Part shown: positions 7,184-16,800 of the stretch, one piece after another | Layout: each line of letters opens with the position of its first letter | How positions within the stretch are numbered: position 1 is the stretch's first letter | IMG/VR virus record: IMGVR_UViG_3300000115_000032 | Span: 16,826-54,180 of that record | Origin: a virus | Strand: one strand, 5' to 3' | Length of the DNA: 37,355 bases | The notes under the pieces: generated by a model | The model's input: the letters and a program-made list of their open reading frames with translations, nothing else | What the model was told of the DNA's origin: nothing | The model's database searches: none | Position numbers and translations under genes: made by a program

Positions 7184-7331
7184 AAACGAAATAAGACTTT
7201 CTATATATACTCAACTAATAGAAAGCGTAATGGAGAATGTTGAAGATTACGAAACGTTACCTTCTAGTATAAAATTACAATTAAATATTGCTATGAGAAA
7301 ATCTATGTATTTGGTGCCTACAGTTGATTGA
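7155..7331 (+). CDS. 58-residue protein, unknown function
   Basis: ATG 7155 opens a 58-residue frame to TGA 7329-7331, overlapping the end of the nuclease gene by 29 bases, with GGAG 6 bases upstream. The peptide (MNYQEKMKLKNEIRLSIYTQ, then LIESVMENVEDY) looks helical and amphipathic. A second ATG at 7173 is a possible alternative start. No family is recognised. It is the last well-supported gene of the plus-strand operon. Confidence 0.5.
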   Translation: MNYQEKMKLKNEIRLSIYTQLIESVMENVEDYETLPSSIKLQLNIAMRKSMYLVPTVD

Positions 7332-7398
7332 GATATTTATTACATTTGTAGTATCTATTTTATTAGGCATGTATTTTACTTGGTGTTTTTTTGGTTAA
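7324..7398 (+). CDS. Possible 24-residue membrane peptide (TTG start)
   Basis: A TTG at 7324, just before the preceding TGA (7329), opens a 24-residue frame reading LIEIFITFVVSILLGMYFTWCFFG, split here as a single hydrophobic helix of about 20 residues, ending at TAA 7396-7398. Start-stop proximity would allow reinitiation, but there is no visible RBS and TTG is a weak start. Chance hydrophobic peptides are common in T-rich DNA. It overlaps the convergent minus-strand gene by 4 bases. Confidence 0.2.
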   Translation: MIEIFITFVVSILLGMYFTWCFFG

Positions 7399-10300
7399 TC
7401 CCCTGTAGTTTCTTCTATTACTTTTTTAGCCATAGGTTTAATAACATATTGATTCCAAGGTAAATTACCACCTGATAAAACAGACATAGTATCGACAAAT
7501 TTTTCCATTCCTTCTTTAGTAGCACCTCCTATAACATTAATTAATGCAACTATATTATCAAAGGCCCACATAGGTACAAATCCAAAGAATGTTTTACGCA
7601 TATAAAATTTAGCAGTTCTTTCCATTTCTTCTTCATCTTCCATGTTACCATTTAAAATTAATGCTGGTATAAATACTACAGCGAAAGCAAGAGAAACTAA
7701 ATCTGACGTAAATCCTCTTAAATAATTACTTCCTCCTGTATAATACATAACTTGTCTTAAATATTTAAATAATGGAAACATAGGAAATACTCCTAATGTA
7801 ATTATATCTAATCCTATTGTTAGTGGTAATTGTGTTGAAAAAAACTTTTTTAATGCTGCTACTTCAGGAGCAGAAGTTCTTAAAGAGCTGCCTTTATTTG
7901 TAAGCATTGTTTTCATTAATCTTCCAATTGCTTTACCGTCAATTGAATTGCTTTCTATTTTTTCTATAGATTTCATTGATGAGTATGCCTCTGAAAATAA
8001 TCTAACATCTGCTCCAAATTTTTGATTAGCCCAATACTTAAACTTTCCTTGCAACATTCCCCAGCCATTATAAAAATACTCTCCTACTGCTTGTGTGGAT
8101 AATCCAAAGTTAACTCTTTCCTGATAATTTCTTCCTATTTTAATAGCTTCATTAATATCTTTTGTATCTGTAAACTCATACCACATTACATCTTGTCTCA
8201 TTAAGCCTGCTTTTTGTGCTCTATTTAATCCTATAACAAAAGATAGACTTCTTATAAATCTTTCTGTTGCGCTCATAGTTAAGCCTTTTTGACCAAGAGT
8301 AGTTATTTGCTTATAACTAAAAACTGCTAATTCTGCAGATTTTTTTGAAAACTTGCTCCAAGGTCTTTGTTTAATAGCATCAATAAATACGTAATCTTTT
8401 TCAATAGCAAATTGAACTAACCTGTTAGAGAACATAACTAGTTTATTTAATTTTATTTCTTTTCTTCTTCTTTTAATTTGCTCTTTAGATAAACCCATTT
8501 TAAGATAATCTGATGGTTTAAATATAGATTTTGACCTTTTAAGATACATTAAAACTGTTTCTTCAAACTTTTTTAAATTTTCAGCTTTTTTACGTCTATT
8601 TTTTGTTTTCATATTACTGTTATGAAAGTCCATTATAGCTTTTAATATACCATCAGCAACTGTAGCTTCTACTTGTCTGTCTACTACGCCACTAACCATA
8701 GAACGACTAAAAAAATCTGAAAACTCTATTATACCAGACATTTCTATTATTTTGTTTATAGCGTCTTTAAATTCTCCTTGCAATAAATCATAAGCTTTTC
8801 TTGTTTCATTAAAAGAAGAGTAAATCATATTTCTTAATGCGTCTGTTTTATTTTGGACTGTAGTTCTTAAACCAGATAAATATGTTCCAGATAAATAGCC
8901 AGAAATAGCTCTGTAAATTTTATTTAATTGCATTTCTGTTAATTTAGCTCCTGGAATTCTGTTAAGCATTTTAGTTACATCTTCTGTAGTTCTTGGTGTA
9001 GGTAAGATTCTATTTAAAAAACCTTTTCTATAAATATCTGTACCGTGAAATGGTACTTTAAAATGATTTATAGCGGATTCTGAAACAATTTTATGCATTT
9101 TAGAACTATTTAAATTCTTAGACATAACTATAGATTTTATAAGCTTTGATATTAATATATTTCTTTCTACAGTACCAGACATGTTTCTTAAATAATCGTA
9201 GTAAACAGCTCCATCAGTTCTAACTTGCCTTCTATCGTAAGCACCTGTTATTCTTTTAAAGAATTTATTATCATTAGTTAATGCTGCAATATGATTGTGA
9301 ACTACATCTACAGGATAACCATCTAACTTTCTAGATACTACTATAGCGTAGTTTAATTTAGAGTTATATATTCTAATTGTTTTACGTAAATGATTTAGTT
9401 CTTCTGAACTATATTTATTTCCTTCACTATCTTCTTTTTTTTCATACGAATCTGTAATTTCTTTTACTGCATTATCTAACTGCATTATTAATTGGTCTAA
9501 CATTGGTTTAAATAAATCTTCATTGTATTGACCAGGCCAGTGATTTTCTCTTTTTTCAACCTTAGAACCAGTTACTATAATAAACTCATCTTGTATCATA
9601 GGTTCAAATGTTTTGTAAAGCATATCATACATTTCTAATTGCTCAGGCGTTAATTTAGATAGTATTTTATCGCTAACTTGTTTACTTAAAGGTGTTTTAC
9701 CTCTGAACAATATTTGAAATACTTCTTCTTTTTTTAAATTAGGAAATGCTTTATGTAATTCATTAGCTATCATTTCAAGAGAAGATTTCATTTCTTTTTC
9801 AAAATAAGGAAGAACAGAATCGTCTATTTTCCTAGCTTGTTTAGCTAAATTTATAAATCTTTTTTTAATTTCTGGTGTCATATCTATATAAAAATGACCC
9901 TTTTTCCTATTAGCTGGAGTAAAATCTTTTAATGGTGTAGGGTTTTGCCAACCATGTCTTATATCATTACTTTTATCAAAAAATTGAACAAAATTTCTTT
10001 CATTTCTAATTGGACCATAATCAGCCATAATCATCCATTCACCATTGTCATTTAAAAACACCCTACCATCCATAAACATAGAAAATAACTCTACATAACT
10101 TTCCTTAGTTGCAGATGGTTTATTTAAAGGCAAATCAACAAGACTTTCAACGTTAATAAGAACTGAATCCATTCCTTCTTTTCCTCTTGTAAATTTTACT
10201 ATTCTATTAGCAACTCTGTCTGTGTATACTTTTACAGCTTGAGTCATTACAAAGAATGCACCAGATGGTTCTTTTAAACTTCTTTGTTTAGGTGTTATTA

Positions 10301-10802
10301 ATGGAGTAAGTATACCATCAAAATTCATAATACCTACTCCTTCTGTAGAAAAAGAAGGTTTTAATGCTTCTCTGTAAATAACTTTTAAGCTTGCTAGTGG
10401 AAATCTAGATAAAACTAAATGTCTTTTTACTTGAATTAAATTACCATTTTTATCTTGAGCTACTTCCGTTCCTATTTTTTGATTTTCACCTATATGTTCA
10501 ATTGCAAATTGTAAAATATATTCAGCTAAAGATTCATTAGAATCCATTATTGCTCTTATTTTAATAGCAAGTTTTTTTCTTTCACTATTTTTTCCATAAA
10601 GTTCATTTATTTTTTTATTAATAACAGACTCGTCAACAAACTGACCTTTACTATATTCATTATTTAAAATATCTTTTAAATCTTCAGCTTCATCTTTTAT
10701 GTAATTTACTTTAGAGTTTTCAGCAAAATATTCAGTTTTTTGTTCTTCATTTTCTATTGCATTTTCTAAGCCATCTTTTGATATATCACATTTAGTTGCC
10801 AT
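7395..10802 (-). CDS. Large internal virion/ejection protein candidate with hydrophobic C-terminal part
   Basis: 1135 residues, mostly helical and charged, rich in Lys, Ile and Asn. From about residue 985 on it turns hydrophobic: PLTIGLDIITLGVFPMFPLF, then LVSLAFAVVFIPALIL, then GFVPMWAFDNIVALINVIGG. This suggests two or three membrane-inserting helices. I recognise no enzyme motif. It follows the giant protein directly, with RBS GGAGAATAA and its ATG immediately beyond the giant's stop, and is the last gene of the late operon. Size, position and the C-terminal hydrophobic part resemble phage proteins that leave the capsid with the DNA and form a conduit across the inner membrane. That role is an inference. 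It could also be an independently folded continuation of the giant polypeptide. Confidence 0.55.
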   Translation of the reverse strand: MATKCDISKDGLENAIENEEQKTEYFAENSKVNYIKDEAEDLKDILNNEYSKGQFVDESVINKKINELYGKNSERKKLAIKIRAIMDSNESLAEYILQFAIEHIGENQKIGTEVAQDKNGNLIQVKRHLVLSRFPLASLKVIYREALKPSFSTEGVGIMNFDGILTPLITPKQRSLKEPSGAFFVMTQAVKVYTDRVANRIVKFTRGKEGMDSVLINVESLVDLPLNKPSATKESYVELFSMFMDGRVFLNDNGEWMIMADYGPIRNERNFVQFFDKSNDIRHGWQNPTPLKDFTPANRKKGHFYIDMTPEIKKRFINLAKQARKIDDSVLPYFEKEMKSSLEMIANELHKAFPNLKKEEVFQILFRGKTPLSKQVSDKILSKLTPEQLEMYDMLYKTFEPMIQDEFIIVTGSKVEKRENHWPGQYNEDLFKPMLDQLIMQLDNAVKEITDSYEKKEDSEGNKYSSEELNHLRKTIRIYNSKLNYAIVVSRKLDGYPVDVVHNHIAALTNDNKFFKRITGAYDRRQVRTDGAVYYDYLRNMSGTVERNILISKLIKSIVMSKNLNSSKMHKIVSESAINHFKVPFHGTDIYRKGFLNRILPTPRTTEDVTKMLNRIPGAKLTEMQLNKIYRAISGYLSGTYLSGLRTTVQNKTDALRNMIYSSFNETRKAYDLLQGEFKDAINKIIEMSGIIEFSDFFSRSMVSGVVDRQVEATVADGILKAIMDFHNSNMKTKNRRKKAENLKKFEETVLMYLKRSKSIFKPSDYLKMGLSKEQIKRRRKEIKLNKLVMFSNRLVQFAIEKDYVFIDAIKQRPWSKFSKKSAELAVFSYKQITTLGQKGLTMSATERFIRSLSFVIGLNRAQKAGLMRQDVMWYEFTDTKDINEAIKIGRNYQERVNFGLSTQAVGEYFYNGWGMLQGKFKYWANQKFGADVRLFSEAYSSMKSIEKIESNSIDGKAIGRLMKTMLTNKGSSLRTSAPEVAALKKFFSTQLPLTIGLDIITLGVFPMFPLFKYLRQVMYYTGGSNYLRGFTSDLVSLAFAVVFIPALILNGNMEDEEEMERTAKFYMRKTFFGFVPMWAFDNIVALINVIGGATKEGMEKFVDTMSVLSGGNLPWNQYVIKPMAKKVIEETTGD

Positions 10803-13800
10803 TTATTCTCCACATATTTTCATTACTTCTTTAATTAAAGGAACATGCTGATTGCTGTTTTCTATTAATTTATTTAAACTTTGAGGGTCTCTTAAGTTAA
10901 TGTATTCATGGTATTTTTCAAAAAAGTATTCTATCATACCAGCATCTAATAAACTAACTTCAGTTGGTTTTTTACTTACAGAAGGAAATATTTTAGGGTG
11001 CTGTGTCATTTTACTAGTCATTGATTTTTGTTGGTCTAACTTTTGATTTAATACTAGGTATCCTCTTAAAAATGAAATTGTTGCAGCAATTCTAGCTACT
11101 TGTGATAATTCTCTAAACTTAACATCCCATTTTTCTTTCCATGCAATAAAATCGTCATTTCTATCTATTGTCTGAGGACCTAATACTTTTAATTCCTTTA
11201 ATTTTCTATATAAAGATACTCCCATTCCAGGTTCTATATTAGTCCCCTTTATATACTTCCTACCATTAATAACTTCTTTTTGTAAAAATTCTTTTTCATT
11301 AGTACCGTCCCAAATACCACTATCTAAATCATTATTTTTAGCAGACAAAAACAACTCTTCTAATTGTAATTCAAGCTGTTCTCTTGCAAACTTATGAGCA
11401 TTTCTATGCACTCTTGTAGACAATCTATAAGGTGTGCCATCATAACCAAACATATTATTTTCTTTTGACATTTTTTGCCACATTCTATAAGGAGCTACAG
11501 CTACTAATTCATAAGGTGTTAATTGTAGATTTTTAATATTAGCTTTAAATAAAACTGCATTTCCTTCTATTATATCAAAAGAACTTCTATTTAATGCCAT
11601 ATCAAATACTTCTTCACTTATTTCTAGTGTATTATCTAATCTAAAATTACCCTTTTCAAAATTACCACCTCTTCTTACGCTTAATACTTTTTTGTAGTAA
11701 TTTATCATAGGTTTTATAGTCTCAATAAATCCAATAGGCAATGGACCTTCAAATAAAGCTTCTATCAACATATTTTGATTATAGTTCCAATCATAAAGTA
11801 ATCCAAATTCATTATTATCAACAGCAGCTTGCAACCATATTCTTAGATACTCTTCTACTGTTCCATCCCAAGCTCCTTTTACTCCATCATAATAAGCTTC
11901 AGGAAATGATATTTTATCTGTAGGTTTTTTAATTTTAATTTCTTTATTATTTATAATTATACTACTATAAGTAGCTCCCAGCATACCATATAAAGCATTT
12001 ACATTAGCTATTTCTGCTATTGCTATTTGACCAGCTATTAAGGAAGATATTGTATCTATTCTTTGTTCCTTGTTAAATATTTTTCTTACAGTTTTAGATT
12101 TAAATCTGTTTAAGTTTAATGGATTAGCTTCTATATTATCCATATAATTTTTGTAAACTTCTGTTGTTTCATCGTCTAGTAATTCTACATGAACTTCATC
12201 ACCATCACCGTCACCTTCTAGTTTTAATCTTAAATCGTTTACATTTATTTCAGCTAACGACCTTCTTGAATGCATAGATTTTACTCTAGCCATATAAGCA
12301 CCTCCAGCATAAGCAACTGGAGACCTTGTTACCATAACAAATATTTCATTATTCTCAAGCCATCTATTTATTTCAGATATTTTTAATTCATTGGCTGGTT
12401 TTCCTATTTGTTTAGCAATTTTTGTTTTTAATCCTTTTGAATTTTGTATAGCTAATGATATTTCACCTTCTTTTAAAGTTCCAGTAACATCCATTGTTAC
12501 ATCGTAAATAGAGCCAATAGATTCATCTAAGTTTAATGCTGGTAACATAGCTTGTGTTTGCATAAGAACGTTTAACACATGTTCTAATGAAGGATGTGTG
12601 CCAGCTCCTATTTCAGCTAGTTCTGCTGCTGTTAATGCAAAACCAGTATTTTCTCTTCCTGAATTTTTTCTCATAAAATTTTTAATATCATTAGGATTAA
12701 CTTTATTTAATGCTTGTGTAACTCTGTTTCCTATAACAGGACCATAAGTTTTAATAAATTGAGATATTACTTTAGGGTCTTGCACGTAATTGTACCACTG
12801 CATAATATGCTTTACATTTTGTTTGCTGCTTTCATCAAATTTAATAAAACCAATTGCTTTGCCAGGTATTTTTGCAGTATTAAATGCAAACACATCTTTA
12901 GAACCAATTTTAATTTCATCATCAGTTGCTAGTACATGAACAGGATTTCCATTTGCATCTTTTATGTATCTATCATTATCTACTGTGTATAAAACTTCGT
13001 TTGTATTTTTATCTACAATCTTTAACTTTCTTTTAGGCAGTACATGTTGATGCTTTAAAGCAGTTGCTCCATTTTCATCTTTATGGTATATCACTGTTTT
13101 AGCTTTAGCAGTTGTCTTAGCTAATCCATGATGCTCATTAAATAAATCAAATAATAGTTGAGAACTTAAAGTATTACCATCTCCTATATATGTAGCTCCT
13201 AATCCTGGAACATCTTGAACAGCATTATATCCATCAGGATTTTCCTTTGTAACAAATTTAACTTCATTAGGGTCAAATCTATCTATTCTTATGCTAGGCA
13301 TTTCTTTACTTATAGTAACTGGAGTAAACGGTATTTTAATTCTTTTATATATGTTTGCAGGATTTCTATCTAATAAATATTTAGGAAATACTTTTTTTAA
13401 TGCTTCATGAATAGCAATAGTTGCTGCTCTATCCATAGTGTCTCCTGATAATAAATCAGGTAATATTTTTTCTAAATAATTTAAATCTTCTGTATTAGAA
13501 AGCATTGGTTCAAATTCTTTTTTCCAATACTCTTTAGAATTGCTAATTTTACCAAGTTCTTTATGATTGTCTGTTATTCTAACTAAACCTAGAGTATCAG
13601 AGTCACCTCTAGAAAATGCAATAGTATATCCCATAGCTCTTAAATAAGCTTCTAATCTTTCTAATTCATTTTTCTTAAAGAATCCATATTTTTTTCTAAA
13701 GGCTTGAATTGATAATCCTCTAGCATTTTTAATATAATTACCATCTTCATCTTTTATACTGTAATTACTTAAAACATCACCTCCACCTATAAAAGTAAAT

Positions 13801-16800
13801 AATCCCATTTCATTATTAGCTTCAAATAGAGTTACTTTTTCATATTTGTTATTATCGTTTTTAGTTACTTCATTAACAGGACCTTTTTTAACCACGCCTA
13901 GTTTATCTAAAACAAACATTTGCTGGTTAACATCCCACTTGCTAGTAACTTTTACAACTAAATTATCTCTTTGATTTCCTACTCCATCACCATCTCTGTT
14001 GGTTCTTACTGTGCTATTTTTAACTCTATTATATACTTTAATAAGTTCTTCGTTTTGAGAAGTTGTAATTTTTAAATTAATATTTAAATATCTTAATATA
14101 ACATCTTTCCATTCATTATAAGTCCTAGTTCTTTTTGTAAGTATGTATACGGTGTCTAATTGCTTTTGAGTAATACTTGTTTTTAAAGCTTTAAAATAAA
14201 CTAAATCATTTAAACTTAATGTTTTTTCACTTGTAACACCTTTTTCTAACATTTGTAATACAGAACTTCCTTCAGCCCAATCAGTATACTCTTGCTGCAA
14301 TTCTATATTCATGTCATTTTTTTCAAACCAAACGTATTCATCCTTACCTATAGCTTTTAATCTGCTTGCTTTTTGTGATTTTGTAGCAAATTTATTTTCC
14401 CACCATTGTTCAAATGCTGGTACTAATTGTTCATCTATAACATGATTCATTACTATTTTAAATTCTTCTATATCTATTTTTTTTCTGCCTGCTATAGAAT
14501 TCATGTTTCTCCATGCAGAATCAAAAAATCCTTTTATTATTCTACTTTCTTCACTTCTAACGTTTAAATCTTGTAGTTCAATTTTATTCTTAAGATTTAC
14601 TTCTAAGGATTTAACAGATTGAGGCAAGTCTTTAGCGTTTTGTATTGTTTCTAATTTTTTCTTCCATTTAACTGGAACAAGCTTTTTATCATCTGTAATA
14701 TTTACTTTATATAAGGGAGTAGCTGAAAATTCAGGATGAACTAACTCTATTTTAACACCATTTAATTTATCTTTATTAACTTTATCTAAAGCTTTTTTAA
14801 ATATACCTTCTACTATCGGTCTATCAAATATAGCATGTTCATTATATAAATATTTTTTTACAGCATCTGTTTCATTTGCAAATTCTTTTTTAATTAATTT
14901 TTCTAATGTTTTATTATATTCTTTAATATAATTTATTCTATTTGTAATTTCTAATTCATTCATTTCTTTTAAACTAAGGCTGTATCTATTTAGATTTCCA
15001 TCGTCATCAAAGTCAGATATAGCTATAGCTTTTTGAAATTCTTTAGTTTGAGAAATATCTAAGATTACATTTTTATTGCCCCATTTTATTAAACCGTTTG
15101 ATTTTTTTTGAGAAAGTTTATGATTTATATTATAATGTAGCAATATATTGTTACTACTTTCATTTATTGCAAAATCAAGAACTCTATCTTGAGCTTCTGA
15201 TACAATTTCTGAAAAACTAGTATTAGGTTGAGCTGAAAAATACAAACTATTGTTAAATCCATATAAACCGTTTTCGTATCCAGTTACTTTTAATTTTTTT
15301 ATTACAGCTTTTACAGCTTTTGGATTTTTAAAATCTTTTTTATTCTTAGAGAACCATTGTTCAATTTCTTTAAAAAATTGGTTTTTAATATTTACATCTA
15401 GATTAACTATGTTATGCAAGTTTCTAAATTGATGTTCTTTCTTACTAGCATACACACTTAACGCAGCATCATTTCCTTCTATTAAAGATATAGCTGCTCC
15501 AGTATTGATATATATTTCTTTGCCAGGTTTAGTTGCATTTGAATGTAAAATGCCATGCATTATTAAGTTTTCAAACCAATTGTCTGTTACTGAAAGTTCT
15601 TTCTTTGCATTTATTAGCTCAGGTATATTGTCAATAACATTTTCTAAATCAAGAACTTCCTCTATTCCTGTTGATTCTTCTGTGGAGCTGTAATTTGAAT
15701 TAGCAAATTCAGATAATAAAGCTATAGTTGCAATCTTTCTAGTGTACTCTCTATTGTAATATTTAAACCTTTTTGAAACTTCGTTTAAAAGTACATTACC
15801 ACCTTCCGTACTAATAGTTAGCAAATCTTGATAATGTTCAATTTTATTCCTATCGTTTATATAAGATTTTATATAATCATCTAAATACGAAGATACATTT
15901 CTATATGTAAGATACATTTCATTTTTATACTTTTTGAGGCTACTTGATGGTTTTCCATTTTCATTAATTAAATCTGTAAGCTCTGTCCTATCTTCATTCA
16001 TTTCAATTAATCCTGCAGTATTTTTAATTGCTCTATATATAGCATCATGATTATATGCAAATTGAGGTTTAGAATATTCTGGAGTTCTTTGCTGATTATC
16101 TAATTGTAATAAAAATCTGTAAAAAGAATTTTTCTTATTTGGAAAATCTATAAAAACACTTTCGTTGTCTTTAATGTCATAAAATCTTTCTACAGATTCA
16201 TAACCATCTTCATCTTCCATAAGAGTAGCAATAGGTTCTTTTACATAATAATTATAAAATTCAAGTAAATCAGCTCTTTCTTGGTTTGTATGTGATTTAT
16301 ACTTTCCATATCCAATTATGAGCTCCATAATATGTTTTCCTATTTTAAGCTCTTGGAACTCACTATATTTTCTACCTTTTAAGCTATCCATATTATGTTC
16401 TAATTCTGATATAAACATTTCTATTGGCTGAGTACCATATGTATCTACTTTAGGTTCTGAATATTCAATATATTTATCTAAATCTACGAGTCTATCTATA
16501 ACTAATTTAACATGCTCTAGTTTAATTTTATTATTTTCTAACTCAGAATTAACAATATCTTGTTTAAATTGACTAATAAATGTATCAAGAATATTTCCTA
16601 TGCCTTCTTTGTACCCCATGTCAGTTTCAAATTGATAATCACTTAGTCTAAAATTATAAGGAATACCATCAAATAAACTTTTCTTAAAACCTGCTTGAAT
16701 TTTTACTACACTTGCTCTAAAGAAATTATTTATTGGGTCGTTTATATATTCTTTTTCTTTATCTATAGTATATTTAACTTCCATAGATTCTGGTGTATTT

